64,000 bases of DNA. Origin: an uncultured Monoglobus sp. Its GTDB lineage: Bacteria; Bacillota; Clostridia; Monoglobales; Monoglobaceae. This document shows, in pieces, positions 16,674 to 26,148 of this stretch; the first letter of the stretch is position 1, and the number at the start of each line of letters is the position of its first letter. The notes beneath the pieces were generated by a model. That model saw only the letters and a list, made by a program, of their open reading frames with translations, did no database searches and had not been told where the DNA came from. The stretch lies in NCBI GenBank assembly GCA_947630505.1, contig CANRHV010000003.1, forward strand, positions 17,533 to 81,532. Direction: 5' to 3'. A program made the position numbers and the translations under genes.

Positions 16674-17045
16674 CTACGCGCCGCTTTTAATGTGTTTGAT
16701 GTAATCGCTTTCGGTGTAAACCTTTATTATGCTTATGTCCCGCTCAAGCTTTGAGAGAATTTCCCGTGTTTCAAAATATTCGCGCGTCTCAGCCTCGTCC
16801 GAAATGACGACCGAGAGGGCGCGTGCTCTGATACCGCACATTCCCGAGCACAGACGCGACGCGTATTCGCGGACCGCCGTCTCAACGCTTTCTCTGTCCG
16901 CCGCGCTGACAAACAGCACCACTTCGGCCGCGATCGCGTGTTTGCGCCGCGTTCGTCCTATCGACTCTGTCGCCGCGTACAGCGCCGTCATTATCCCTAT
17001 GACCGCGAAAACCCCCATAAATACCATTAGAATTTGATTGATCAT
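16674..17045 (-). CDS. Small single-pass membrane protein, unknown function
   Basis: A 123-aa protein with one N-terminal membrane helix (INQILMVFMGVFAVIGIMTALYA) and a cytosolic domain of mixed helix and strand: AAEVVLFVSAADRESVETAVREYASRL, then a region with two Cys. I do not recognise the family. The ORF track start at 17150 adds 35 residues; the ATG at 17045 has AAGGAGTTG at proper spacing and begins directly with the membrane helix. It is transcribed away from mutS2. Confidence 0.6.
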   Translation of the reverse strand: MINQILMVFMGVFAVIGIMTALYAATESIGRTRRKHAIAAEVVLFVSAADRESVETAVREYASRLCSGMCGIRARALSVVISDEAETREYFETREILSKLERDISIIKVYTESDYIKHIKSGA

Positions 17046-17102
17046 AAACTCAACTCCTTGATATATTATATACGAGACGGGCGAACGCGTGATAAATTGT
17101 TG

Positions 17103-17131
17103 TTGACTAAGACGCCTACGTTTAGTATAAT
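17103..17131 (+). promoter_or_regulatory. Sigma-A-like promoter of mutS2
   Basis: TTGACT and TATAAT are separated by 17 nt, 58 nt before the mutS2 ATG. A CTACGTTGGGAG stretch at 17172 resembles the tail of the dispersed repeats. Confidence 0.7.
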
Positions 17132-17189
17132 ATAACAATAACAGCGGCAATTTTTATTTGCTGTTCATCTCTACGTTGGGAGAATTATT

Positions 17190-19556
17190 ATGAATGAGAA
17201 AACTTTATCTATTCTTGAATTTAATAAAATAATCAAATCATTGGCGTCGCTTTGCAAAAATCACGGCGCGGCGAATATCGCCGAGGGATTAAAGCCGTCG
17301 CCGAGCCTTCGAGAAGCGGAGCAGGCTCTGCTTGAGACCGACGCCGCCGTCACCATGTCGCAAAAATTCGGGTTCCCCGAGATATCGAGGCTGGAGCCTG
17401 TGGAAGGCTCGCTCAAGCGCCTGGCGGTGGGCGGCAGCCTCAGCGCGCCCGAGCTTTTGAATATCGCGAAGGTTTTAAGGTGCGCCAGGACTCTCGGCCG
17501 CTGCACCGAGGAGCAGACCGGAATACTATCCGGCTACTTTTCGGAGCTGACAAGCTTCAAGTCCCTTGAGGATGAGATCACGCTCTCGATAATATCCGAG
17601 GACGAGGTGGCCGACACGGCCAGTCCCGCTCTGGCGAACATCAGGCGAAAGATGAAAAACGCCGCGGCGAAGATAAAGAGCAGCCTTGACGGAATGGTGC
17701 GCTCACCGCATTACAAAAAATATCTGATGGACGCGATCGTCACCATGCGCAACAACCGCTATGTGGTCCCGGTCAAGGCGGAGCACCGGAGCGAGGTCCC
17801 GGGCATAGTTCACGATATGTCCTCAAGCGGCAGCACCGTGTTTATCGAGCCCCAAAGCGTGGTCAGCTTAAACAACGACCTGCACGAACTGGAGCTTAAA
17901 GAAAGGACCGAGATAGAGAGGATATTTTACGAGCTCTCGACCGAAGCCGCGGACATTTCGGAAGAGCTTAAGTATAACTACGACACGGTCATGTACCTTG
18001 ATTTTGTGTTCGCCAAGGCGCGGCTGGCGCTTGAGATGAGGGCGGTCTGTCCGAAGCTCAACTCGGACGGCAGGATAAATATAATACGCGGCAGGCACCC
18101 GCTTATAGACAGGAGCAAAATTGTTCCGGTGGACGTGCGTCTCGGCGGCGATTTTGACGCGCTCATAATAACCGGTCCCAACACGGGAGGCAAGACGGTA
18201 GTGCTCAAGACCATAGGCCTGTTCTGCTTGATGGCGATGGCGGGCCTGCATATCCCTGCCGCAGAGGAGAGCGAGACCGCGGTGTTTGAGGACGTTTTCG
18301 CCGACATAGGCGACGAGCAGAGCATCGAGCAGAGCCTGTCCACGTTCTCGTCACACATGAAGAACATAGTGCATATAGTAAAAAATATGAACGCGAAGTC
18401 ACTGGTGCTGTTTGACGAACTGTGCGCGGGCACCGACCCCGTGGAGGGAGCGGCGCTGGCGGCCTCGATAATAGAGCGCGTGCGGCGGGCGGGCGCGAAG
18501 ATCGCGGTCACCACCCACTACAGCGAGCTGAAGCTGTACGCTCTTGAGAGCGACGGCGTAATGAACGCGTCCTGTGAGTTTGACGTAAAAACGCTGAGCC
18601 CCACGTACAAGCTGCTTATCGGCGTTCCCGGAAAGAGCAACGCCTTCGCGATATCGAAAAAACTGGGACTCCCGACCGATATAATCGAAAGCTCAAAGGA
18701 TAAGCTGTCGCGCGGCAGCCTTAAGTTTGAGGATGTGCTGGGCTCGATAGAGGAGAACCGCCTGTCGGCCGAGAGGGCGCGCGCCGAGCAGGAAAAGCTC
18801 AGACAGGAAGCGCAGCGGCTCAGAAACGAGCTGGCCCGCGAGCGAGATAAGATCACCAAAAAGAAAGACAAAATATACGATTCGGCCCGCGAAAAGGCGG
18901 ACAAGATCATCAGACAGGCGCAGGAGGATACCGAGCGTATGTTAGATGAGATCAACAAGCTCCGCCGCGAGAACCGCGAGAAGGAGACCGCTCGCGCTAT
19001 CGAGGAGGTGCGCAAGGAACTCAAGCTTAAAGAAAAGAAAAACGTGCGCCCCAAGAGCCGCAGGAACGACGGCAGAAAGAGCAACGTGAACCTCAATACC
19101 TTAAAGCCGGGCGCCAACGTGCTGATAATGGATCTCAATGACAAGGGCTCGGTGCTGTCAATAAACAAGGACAACAAGACCGCGGTGATACAAGTGGGTA
19201 TCATGAAAATAACCGCCGATCTGTCGAACCTGATCGTGCTTGAGGACGAGCAGGGCGAAAAACCCAAGAGCTACACGCCGCCTAGGACGCAGACCGTCAA
19301 GGCGGAGCGCAGCGGCAGGACCGAGGTCGATCTTCGCGGCATGACGATAGGTGAGGCGGAGCTTGAGGTCGATAAGTTTTTGGATGAGGCGGCGCTCAGC
19401 GGCCTGAGCGAGGTCAGCATTATCCACGGTAAGGGCACGGGAGCGCTTCGCGCGGGGATACAGGATTATTTAAGGCACCATCCGCACGCGCGCAGATTCA
19501 GACCCGGCCGATTCGGAGAGGGCGATTTGGGTGTGACCGTGGTCGAGGTGAAGTAA
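17190..19556 (+). CDS. mutS2: Endonuclease MutS2
   Basis: A 788-aa MutS2 protein. The lever and clamp helices fill the N-terminal part. The ATPase core has the Walker A loop GPNTGGKTVVLKTIG, the STFSSHMKNI motif and the Walker B region LVLFDELCAGTDPVEGAAL. A charged coiled coil spans about 510-620. The C-terminal Smr nuclease domain (about 715-788) has VDLRGMTIGEAE and IIHGKGTGALR. Known roles are limiting recombination and, in Bacillus, splitting collided ribosomes. The length is normal. Confidence 0.97.
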   Translation: MNEKTLSILEFNKIIKSLASLCKNHGAANIAEGLKPSPSLREAEQALLETDAAVTMSQKFGFPEISRLEPVEGSLKRLAVGGSLSAPELLNIAKVLRCARTLGRCTEEQTGILSGYFSELTSFKSLEDEITLSIISEDEVADTASPALANIRRKMKNAAAKIKSSLDGMVRSPHYKKYLMDAIVTMRNNRYVVPVKAEHRSEVPGIVHDMSSSGSTVFIEPQSVVSLNNDLHELELKERTEIERIFYELSTEAADISEELKYNYDTVMYLDFVFAKARLALEMRAVCPKLNSDGRINIIRGRHPLIDRSKIVPVDVRLGGDFDALIITGPNTGGKTVVLKTIGLFCLMAMAGLHIPAAEESETAVFEDVFADIGDEQSIEQSLSTFSSHMKNIVHIVKNMNAKSLVLFDELCAGTDPVEGAALAASIIERVRRAGAKIAVTTHYSELKLYALESDGVMNASCEFDVKTLSPTYKLLIGVPGKSNAFAISKKLGLPTDIIESSKDKLSRGSLKFEDVLGSIEENRLSAERARAEQEKLRQEAQRLRNELARERDKITKKKDKIYDSAREKADKIIRQAQEDTERMLDEINKLRRENREKETARAIEEVRKELKLKEKKNVRPKSRRNDGRKSNVNLNTLKPGANVLIMDLNDKGSVLSINKDNKTAVIQVGIMKITADLSNLIVLEDEQGEKPKSYTPPRTQTVKAERSGRTEVDLRGMTIGEAELEVDKFLDEAALSGLSEVSIIHGKGTGALRAGIQDYLRHHPHARRFRPGRFGEGDLGVTVVEVK

Positions 19557-19667
19557 AAAAATTAATATTTTTTTTAAAAATATGTTGATTTTTTGCGGAA
19601 CTAATGTTAAAATTACTAGATAGTTGTTTCTTATGTAAATTAATTGATTTGGGGAGATATAACAGGT

Positions 19668-21371
19668 ATGCTAAAAAAGACATGGATTCTTAAACAGTTT
19701 GACAAAAACAGGGTGCTCGAGATTTCCAGGACCTTCAAGGTTTCGCCGCTAACGGCTATTATTTTGTATAATCGCGGCATCAGGGAGGATGAAGATATAC
19801 GCAAGTTCCTGTCAAGGGACCTGAGCGAGCTCCATGATCCGTTTTTAATGAAGGACATGGACAAGGCGGTCGAGAGGATCATGGCCGCGGGCGAGAAAAA
19901 GGAGAAGATAACGATCTATGGCGACTATGACGTGGACGGCATCACATCTATCGCCATACTCTATAAGCAGCTCAAAAAAATGGGCATAGAAGTCGGATTT
20001 TATGTTCCTGACCGCATGGTAGAGGGCTACGGCGTCAATCGTGAGGCGCTGGATAAGATCAAAGCCGACGGCACCAAGCTCATTGTCACAGTCGACACGG
20101 GAATCACAGCGGTGGAGGAAGCGGAGTACGCCAAGTCTATAGGGCTTGACTTTATCATAACCGACCATCACGAGTGCAAAGAAAAGATCCCCGATGTGTA
20201 CGCCGCGATCGACCCCAAGCGCAAAGACTGCCCCTACCCGTTCAAAAGTCTCGCGGGCGTGGGAGTCGTGTTTAAGCTTATACAGGCGCTCAACAAGAGT
20301 GAGCCTCTTAAAAATATAATGGATGAATACGCCGATCTGATGTGCCTCGGCACCGTGGCAGACATCTCGCCGCTGATCGACGAGAACCGCGTCATTGTAA
20401 CCGAAGGTCTCAAAAAATTCAAGACCACAAAAAATATCGGCCTTAAAGCGCTTATCGACGTTTCAACCAACGGTAAGGCGATAACCACATCGACCATAGG
20501 CTACACCATAGCGCCCAGGATCAACGCCAGCGGCAGACTGGGCTGCGCGTCGACCAGCGTCGAGCTGTTTCTGACCGACGACAAGGACAAGGCGGCTGAG
20601 CTCGCCGAATCGCTTTGCCACGAGAACACCCTGCGCCAGCAGACCGAGCAAAAGATGTTTAAAGAAGCTCTTGAGTATATCAAGCAGCACCCCGAGATCA
20701 AGGACGATGATATTCTGGTTATTCCCCACGAAAATTGGCACCACGGTATAGTCGGCATAGTTTCGTCAAAAATAACAGAGAAATATTACAAGCCCTCGAT
20801 CCTGTTCGCGGTTGACGGGGAATCGGCAAAGGGCAGCGGAAGAAGCGTCACGGGATTTAATTTGTTCGGCGCGCTTGAGAATTCAGCTGACCTGCTTGAA
20901 AAATTCGGCGGCCATGAGCTGGCGGCGGGCCTCACGATAAAGTCTGACAACATCGAGGCGTTCAGAAAAAAGATCAACGAGTACGCCAAGGGCAACACAG
21001 GCGACGTTAACCGCATACCCGAGATCTCGCTGGACGCGCAGATAAAGGTGACGTATATCACCCTCGACACCGTTCATGACATCAACAAGCTGCAGCCGTT
21101 CGGCGTCAACAATCCCACGCCCGCCTTCTCGGTGCGCAACATAAAAATACACAGGATAAGCGTGATGAGCGAGGGCAAGCATCTGAGGATGACACTTTAC
21201 AAAGACGGTAAATACCTCGACGCTGTGGGCTTCGGCATGGGAGAATATTATAACAGCTTTGAGGAAGGCGACTTTGTGGATGTGGCGTTCGCGCTAGATA
21301 TAAACGACTACAAGGGGTTCCAGAATGTGCAGCTGATACTTAAAGACATGAGACCCACGGAATCAAGATAA
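19668..21371 (+). CDS. recJ: Single-stranded-DNA-specific exonuclease RecJ
   Basis: A 567-aa DHH-family nuclease. Metal-binding motifs are in IYGDYDVDGITS, VTVDTGIT, ITDHHECKEKIPD and GTVADISPL. The DHHA1 part follows with GGHELAAGL, and an OB-like C-terminal domain closes the protein. It degrades single-stranded DNA 5' to 3' in recombination and mismatch repair. The track start is a TTG at 19644; the ATG at 19668 follows GGGGAG with acceptable spacing and matches the family N-terminus. It lies downstream of mutS2. Confidence 0.95.
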   Translation: MLKKTWILKQFDKNRVLEISRTFKVSPLTAIILYNRGIREDEDIRKFLSRDLSELHDPFLMKDMDKAVERIMAAGEKKEKITIYGDYDVDGITSIAILYKQLKKMGIEVGFYVPDRMVEGYGVNREALDKIKADGTKLIVTVDTGITAVEEAEYAKSIGLDFIITDHHECKEKIPDVYAAIDPKRKDCPYPFKSLAGVGVVFKLIQALNKSEPLKNIMDEYADLMCLGTVADISPLIDENRVIVTEGLKKFKTTKNIGLKALIDVSTNGKAITTSTIGYTIAPRINASGRLGCASTSVELFLTDDKDKAAELAESLCHENTLRQQTEQKMFKEALEYIKQHPEIKDDDILVIPHENWHHGIVGIVSSKITEKYYKPSILFAVDGESAKGSGRSVTGFNLFGALENSADLLEKFGGHELAAGLTIKSDNIEAFRKKINEYAKGNTGDVNRIPEISLDAQIKVTYITLDTVHDINKLQPFGVNNPTPAFSVRNIKIHRISVMSEGKHLRMTLYKDGKYLDAVGFGMGEYYNSFEEGDFVDVAFALDINDYKGFQNVQLILKDMRPTESR

Positions 21372-21376
21372 AAAAG

Positions 21377-21403
21377 GGCGCAAGGGACAAGAGCCCTTGC
21401 GCC
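21377..21403. terminator. Perfect hairpin after recJ
   Basis: The 10-bp stem GGCGCAAGGG/CCCTTGCGCC has a 7-nt loop. No T-run follows on the plus strand; the A-run on its left would act as a T-run only for minus-strand transcripts. It may slow or protect rather than fully terminate the recJ message. Confidence 0.5.
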
Positions 21404-21540
21404 AACGTAGTTATTAGGGATTAGCGAAGGGAGAAAACAGACAGGGTTCCCGAAAACGCAAGCGTTTTTGGGAAGGAGGAGCGGCCCCGGAGCGGTGAGC
21501 AAAAGCCGCTCGCGGGTTTTGCGATAAGCGAAGGGAGACG
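21404..21540. repeat. Dispersed repeat tail in inverted orientation, plus GC-rich arms
   Basis: AACGTAGTTATTAGGGATTAGCG is the reverse complement of the CGCTAATC-ACTACGTT tail seen at copies A and D. It is followed by CGAAAACGCAAGCGTTTTTGG (inverted arms) and a further GC-rich stretch up to the rel gene. No gene is seen in it. Confidence 0.55.
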
Positions 21541-21545
21541 CGACG

Positions 21546-23738
21546 ATGAAGGGCAACGAGCTTTCAACTTTAATCGAACTGATCAGAAAATATAATAAAA
21601 ACGGCGACCTATCCCAGGTGGAGAAGGCTTATCGCTATGCCGTTGAGCATCATGAGGGCCAAAAGCGCAAATCGGGCGAGCCTTTTGTCAACCACCCGAT
21701 ACAAGTGGCGTCGATCATCGCCGAGATGGAGTTTGACACCGAGTCTATCTGCGCCGCTCTGCTCCATGACGTTGTGGAGGACACCGAGGCCACCCGCGAG
21801 GACCTTGTCCGCGAGTTCGGCGAGACAGTCGCAATGCTGGTGGACGGTGTTACCAAGCTTGCCAAAATTCCCTATTCCTCAAAGGAAGAGCAGCAGGTTG
21901 AGACGCTGCGCAAGATGTTTTTCGCGATGGCGAAGGATGTGCGCGTAATTATAATAAAGCTCGCCGACAGGCTGCACAACATGCGCACCCTGCGCTTTAT
22001 GAAGGAGGACCGCCAGCGCGCGATCTCCCGCGAGACGCTTGAGGTATACTCGCCTCTGGCTCATCGCTTGGGTATGGCGAAGATCAAAATGGAGCTTGAG
22101 GATCTGGCTCTGCGCTATATCGACCCGATAGGCTACTATGAGATAGTGGACAATATAGCTCAGAAGCGCGAGGAGCGCGAGCAGTATATCAGCGAGATCA
22201 TAGACATAATCAAAAAGAAGCTTGACGAAATGAATATAAAGGCGACGGCATACGGCAGAGCCAAGCATTTCTACAGTATATACAGAAAAATGTTTATGCA
22301 AAACAAGACGATCGACGAGCTGTATGACCTGTTCGCGGTGCGCGTGATAGTTGACACCGTGGCCGACTGCTACGCGGTGCTGGGCATGGTGCACGAGCTG
22401 TATACCCCAATGCCGGGCAGATTCAAGGATTATATCGCTATGCCAAAGCCCAATATGTACCAGTCGCTGCACTCGACGCTTATCGGCCCCGGGGGCACCC
22501 CGTTTGAGATACAGATCAGAACATGGGAGATGCACCAGATCGCCGAGAACGGAATCGCGGCACATTGGAAGTACAAAGAGGGAAAAAGCGGCACCGACGA
22601 TATGGACGAGAAGCTGGCCTGGATAAAGAATCTGCTTGAGCTTCAGAAGGAGACCACCAATCCCGACGAGTTCATGGAGACCCTCAAGATCGACATGTTC
22701 AGCGACGAGGTTTTTGTGTTCACTCCAAAAGGCGACGTTAAGGCGCTGCCCGTGGGCTCCACGCCGATAGACTTTGCGTACAAGATACACAGCGCGGTCG
22801 GAAACAAGATGATCGGAGCCAAGGTCAACGGCAAGATCGTGCCGCTGTCTCACGAGCTTCGCAACGGCGATTTTGTGGATATAATCACCAGTTCCACGCC
22901 CCACGGCCCCAATATCGACTGGCTCAAGATATGCAAGACCAACGAGGCGCGCAACAAGATCAACCAGTGGTTCAAAAAGGTCAACCGCGAGGAGAACATC
23001 GAAAAGGGCAGAACGGCCATCGAAAAAGAGATGTCCAAAAACAACATACCGCAGAAATATATCGAGGACGCGGATTTTGTCAATCCGCTGCTGAAGCGCT
23101 ACGGATTTAAGGAAATCACCGATCTGTACGCCGCGGTGGGCTTCGGCGGAGTGAACGGCACGCGCTTTGTAAACCGTTTTATAACCGAGTCAAAGAGCAG
23201 GCGGCTGCTTGAGCGCGAGGTTACGCCCGAGGAGCTTGACGTTCCGATCAAGGTCAAGCAGGGCCCCAAGAGCAGCACGGGCGGCGTTGCGGTCGAGGGT
23301 ATCGAAAACTGCATGGTTCGCTTTTCCCATTGCTGCAATCCCATTCCGGGCGACGATATCGTCGGTTACGTGACAAGAGGCAGGGGCGTGGCGATCCACA
23401 GAGCCGACTGTCTCAACATTATCAACGCGCAAAACAACGAGATTGAGCGCGGACGATTGATCTCGGTGCATTGGATAGAGGATTCCGAAACACCGCTTTC
23501 GTATAAGTCAACCATAACCATTACCGCCTCAGACCGCGTAAATCTTTTGGTCGACATTATGAATATAATAAACGAAACAAAAGCCCCTGTAACCAACGTC
23601 AACGCCAGAACGGGCAAAAACGATCTGGCGATCGTCGAGGTCACGGCTCAGCTCGCGAATACCGGCCAGCTTGACAGAATAATCAAGAGTATCAAGAACT
23701 TGAGCGGCATTATTTCGGTCAACAGGCGCAGGCATTAA
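21546..23738 (+). CDS. rel: Bifunctional (p)ppGpp synthetase/hydrolase (RelA/SpoT)
   Basis: A 730-aa long RSH protein. The HD hydrolase domain (about 20-180) has HPIQVASIIAEM and LLHDVVEDTEATRE and keeps its metal-binding His and HD residues. The synthetase domain (about 230-350) has GRAKHFYSIYRKM and YQSLHSTL. TGS (about 390-450), a zinc-finger-like region (CCNPIPGDDIVGY) and a C-terminal ACT domain follow. It makes and degrades the stringent-response alarmone. The start is chosen at the ATG after GGGAGAC. It lies between recJ and a metallo-hydrolase gene, a common Clostridia order. Confidence 0.97.
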   Translation: MKGNELSTLIELIRKYNKNGDLSQVEKAYRYAVEHHEGQKRKSGEPFVNHPIQVASIIAEMEFDTESICAALLHDVVEDTEATREDLVREFGETVAMLVDGVTKLAKIPYSSKEEQQVETLRKMFFAMAKDVRVIIIKLADRLHNMRTLRFMKEDRQRAISRETLEVYSPLAHRLGMAKIKMELEDLALRYIDPIGYYEIVDNIAQKREEREQYISEIIDIIKKKLDEMNIKATAYGRAKHFYSIYRKMFMQNKTIDELYDLFAVRVIVDTVADCYAVLGMVHELYTPMPGRFKDYIAMPKPNMYQSLHSTLIGPGGTPFEIQIRTWEMHQIAENGIAAHWKYKEGKSGTDDMDEKLAWIKNLLELQKETTNPDEFMETLKIDMFSDEVFVFTPKGDVKALPVGSTPIDFAYKIHSAVGNKMIGAKVNGKIVPLSHELRNGDFVDIITSSTPHGPNIDWLKICKTNEARNKINQWFKKVNREENIEKGRTAIEKEMSKNNIPQKYIEDADFVNPLLKRYGFKEITDLYAAVGFGGVNGTRFVNRFITESKSRRLLEREVTPEELDVPIKVKQGPKSSTGGVAVEGIENCMVRFSHCCNPIPGDDIVGYVTRGRGVAIHRADCLNIINAQNNEIERGRLISVHWIEDSETPLSYKSTITITASDRVNLLVDIMNIINETKAPVTNVNARTGKNDLAIVEVTAQLANTGQLDRIIKSIKNLSGIISVNRRRH

Positions 23739-23756
23739 ACGGGGGGATAAATAGTC

Positions 23757-24389
23757 ATGAACAAAAATATTAAAATCAAAAGATTGATCCTCGGCCCGGT
23801 CGCGACAAACTGCTATGTGTTCTGTGACACCGCGCGGAAAAAGGCGGCTGTTATTGACCCGGCCGACAAACCGGAGCTCATATACAGAACCGCGGAGGAC
23901 GAGGGCTGCGATATAGAATTGGTAATCCTGACCCACGGCCACTATGACCATATCGGAGGGCTCAAGGGCCTTAAATCAATGACCGGCGCGCCCGTTTACT
24001 GCCACATAAATGGCGTCGACGTGTTGGGCGACCCGCGGAAGAACTGCTGCGAGGATATCGGCGGCAGGATAGAAACATTCGCGGCGGATGAGACTGTGGA
24101 AGACGGAGACGAGATAGCCTTTGGAGATCAGAAGTTTAAGGTGATCTACACTCCGGGGCACACGATCGACAGCATGTGCCTCGCCCTTGACGGAATGGTT
24201 TTCTGCGGCGACACCGTATTCTGCGGCAGCGTCGGAAGAACTGATCTGCCTACGGGAGATATGGCGACCGAGCTTAATTCGATAAAGAAAAAACTGTTGG
24301 TATTGAGCGACGAAACGCCGCTTTACCCAGGCCACGGCGAGGCCACCACGGTCGGCTATGAGAGAAAGCATAATTTTTATTTGAGATAA
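23757..24389 (+). CDS. MBL-fold metallo-hydrolase (YqgX/glyoxalase II-like)
   Basis: A 210-aa zinc hydrolase. The metal-binding motif THGHYDHIGGL is complete, followed by YTPGHTIDSM, FCGDTVFCGSVGRTDL and LYPGHGEAT. Similarity is to YqgX-type proteins often listed as hydroxyacylglutathione hydrolases; Clostridia mostly lack glutathione, so the true thioester substrate is unknown. It lies 18 nt after rel and is probably co-transcribed. Confidence 0.92.
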   Translation: MNKNIKIKRLILGPVATNCYVFCDTARKKAAVIDPADKPELIYRTAEDEGCDIELVILTHGHYDHIGGLKGLKSMTGAPVYCHINGVDVLGDPRKNCCEDIGGRIETFAADETVEDGDEIAFGDQKFKVIYTPGHTIDSMCLALDGMVFCGDTVFCGSVGRTDLPTGDMATELNSIKKKLLVLSDETPLYPGHGEATTVGYERKHNFYLR

Positions 24390-24457
24390 TAAAAGCCTAG
24401 CAAAGGACGACCTCGGCCGCCCGTTATAATGATTCAGAAAGGCAAATTATAAATTTT

Positions 24458-25666
24458 ATGAACAATCCATGGGGAGTTCTCACCGGCATACGCCCCGCCA
24501 AGATCGCTACCAAGCTTTTGGCGCGCGGCATGACCGATGAGCAGGTCATAGACTATTTTATGACCGAATGCGGAACCGAATACCAAAAAGCGGCCCTTGC
24601 TCTAAAATGCGCGAGGGCGTTTGTTCCCGTGCGCGAAAAAATGTACGAAAACGGAGTCAGCCTATATATCGGGATCCCGTTCTGCCCCAGCCGCTGTCTT
24701 TATTGCTCATTCGTCACAAACGGCACCAAGCAGGCGGCGAAGCTCAAGCCCGACTATGTTGAGGCTCTCAAAAAGGAGATCGCCTACACGGCTGAGATAG
24801 TCATGGAAAACAAAAACACCGTCGAGACCGTATACATAGGAGGCGGAACGCCCACCTCGCTTTCGGCCGAGCTTATGGACGATATGCTGATCTGCCTTGA
24901 AAACGAGTTCGATCTGTCACGAGTTAAGGAATTCACGGTCGAGGCGGGACGGCCCGACACGATCGACCGAGAAAAGTTGGACGTTATGAAACGGCACGGT
25001 GTCAGCCGCATAAGTATAAATCCCCAGTCGATGAACGACGAGACGCTGCATGTTATCGGCAGGGCGCACTCGGCGCAGGATATATGCGGCGCGATGGCGC
25101 TGGCGCGGGAGCGCGGCTTTGATGATATAAACATGGACGTTATCGCGGGGCTCCCCGGAGAGAGCCTCGATATGTTCAAATACACTCTTGAGGAAGTTGA
25201 AAAGCTAAAGCCGACCGATACCACGGTGCATGTTATGAGCATAAAGCGCTCATCGAGGCTCAACGAGTATTTGAGCGATTACGACCTGACCGACGGCGGA
25301 ACCGTCAGCAGAATGGTAGACTACGCCCGGGAGTTTCTGGCCTCAAAGGGCAAGCGCCCGTATTATATGTACCGTCAGAAGAATCAGCTTGGCAACCTTG
25401 AAAATGTGGGATATGCCCTGCCCGGATACGAGTCGCTGTATAATCTCTATATCATGGAGGAGATACAGACTATCATTTCAATGGGCTGCGGCGGAGTTAC
25501 CAAAACGGTCGACAGGGAGACCGACCGCATAGAGCGTATATTCAACGTCAAGGAGCCGAAGGACTATATTTTGCGTCTTGACGAAATGCTCCATCGTAAA
25601 GATATACTACGCGGCGAAATTCCCGACTTTCGCCACAGAATTTCCGAATTTAAAAGAGAACTATAA
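24458..25666 (+). CDS. hemZ: HemZ-type radical SAM protein (coproporphyrinogen dehydrogenase-like), short N-terminus
   Basis: A 402-aa radical SAM protein. It starts at NNPWGVLTGIRPAKIATKLL, the conserved HemZ segment, and the cluster motif is GIPFCPSRCLYCSF. YIGGGTPTSLS, RISINPQSMND and MDVIAGLPGE follow as in HemN-like enzymes. Bacillus HemZ is, from memory, close to 500 residues; the extra N-terminal domain is missing here, and an in-frame TAG at about 24396 rules out a simple longer start. Whether this form acts on heme precursors is uncertain; the HemN-like group includes members that do not. The ribosome binding site is weak (GAAAGG). Confidence 0.85.
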   Translation: MNNPWGVLTGIRPAKIATKLLARGMTDEQVIDYFMTECGTEYQKAALALKCARAFVPVREKMYENGVSLYIGIPFCPSRCLYCSFVTNGTKQAAKLKPDYVEALKKEIAYTAEIVMENKNTVETVYIGGGTPTSLSAELMDDMLICLENEFDLSRVKEFTVEAGRPDTIDREKLDVMKRHGVSRISINPQSMNDETLHVIGRAHSAQDICGAMALARERGFDDINMDVIAGLPGESLDMFKYTLEEVEKLKPTDTTVHVMSIKRSSRLNEYLSDYDLTDGGTVSRMVDYAREFLASKGKRPYYMYRQKNQLGNLENVGYALPGYESLYNLYIMEEIQTIISMGCGGVTKTVDRETDRIERIFNVKEPKDYILRLDEMLHRKDILRGEIPDFRHRISEFKREL

Positions 25667-25688
25667 AAGCCCCGAAGTAGGGGCTTTT
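25665..25688. terminator. Bidirectional terminator after hemZ
   Basis: The perfect 9-bp stem AAAAGCCCC/GGGGCTTTT with loop GAAGTA overlaps the hemZ stop and ends just before the stop of the convergent hicA gene. Confidence 0.88.
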
Positions 25689-25691
25689 ATG

Positions 25692-25889
25692 TTATCTGAA
25701 TCTGAAATCAATTCCGGATTGTTTTAAAATCGCGTTAGCCGTGTGACGTGATTTTATTTTGCTGTCTACCGTAACATGACGATTGTTCAGAGGACTGTAC
25801 CATATATCGTGATCGCCTTTTCCGCGTCTTACAAATGAGCAGTTATGTTCTTTAAGGATTTCACGCACTCTTTTCTCATATTCCGCCAT
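25692..25889 (-). CDS. hicA: HicA-type mRNA interferase toxin
   Basis: A 65-aa protein covering the HicA double-stranded-RNA-binding-like fold. The catalytic His is in RRGKGDHDIWYSP, followed by RHVTVDSKIKSRHTANAILKQ. HicA toxins cut mRNA when the antitoxin is lost. Its start overlaps the stop of the antitoxin gene by one base (TAATG), so translation is coupled. Note that the antitoxin precedes the toxin here, opposite to the classic hicAB order. The family call is firm; activity is inferred. Confidence 0.88.
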   Translation of the reverse strand: MAEYEKRVREILKEHNCSFVRRGKGDHDIWYSPLNNRHVTVDSKIKSRHTANAILKQSGIDFRFR

Positions 25890-26107
25890 TATAGTGCTAT
25901 CCTTTCATGGCGCTTTGATACGAAGAAGAGATTAAGGGGCATTTTTTCGGTTCCGTTAAGCTCAAGAAGCTCGGGAACAGCAAATCTCACGCGCTCAAGA
26001 AGAGCGTCAAACGAGCCGCTTTCAAGCACAAGTCCCGGTATATCGTCGCTTGTCGCGATCCATACCTGAGCTTCATCGTCCCATATAAGATTGATCGTAT
26101 ATTCCAT
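25889..26107 (-). CDS. DUF1902 (HicB-like) antitoxin
   Basis: A 72-aa protein with the partial RNase-H-like fold of HicB/DUF1902: a start of YTINLIWDDEAQVWIATSDD, then IPGLVLESGSFDALLERV and AVPELLELNG. It lacks the C-terminal DNA-binding domain of larger HicB proteins, so autoregulation may use another route. It is encoded directly upstream of hicA on the minus strand. GGAGGAACGC lies before the ATG. Confidence 0.85.
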   Translation of the reverse strand: MEYTINLIWDDEAQVWIATSDDIPGLVLESGSFDALLERVRFAVPELLELNGTEKMPLNLFFVSKRHERIAL

Positions 26108-26148
26108 AACGCGTTCCTCCGTTAATATTATATGCCGAACAAATTATT

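Noticed and set aside
21879-22904. 341-aa minus-strand ORF
   Set aside because: It lies entirely antisense within rel, which is unambiguous.
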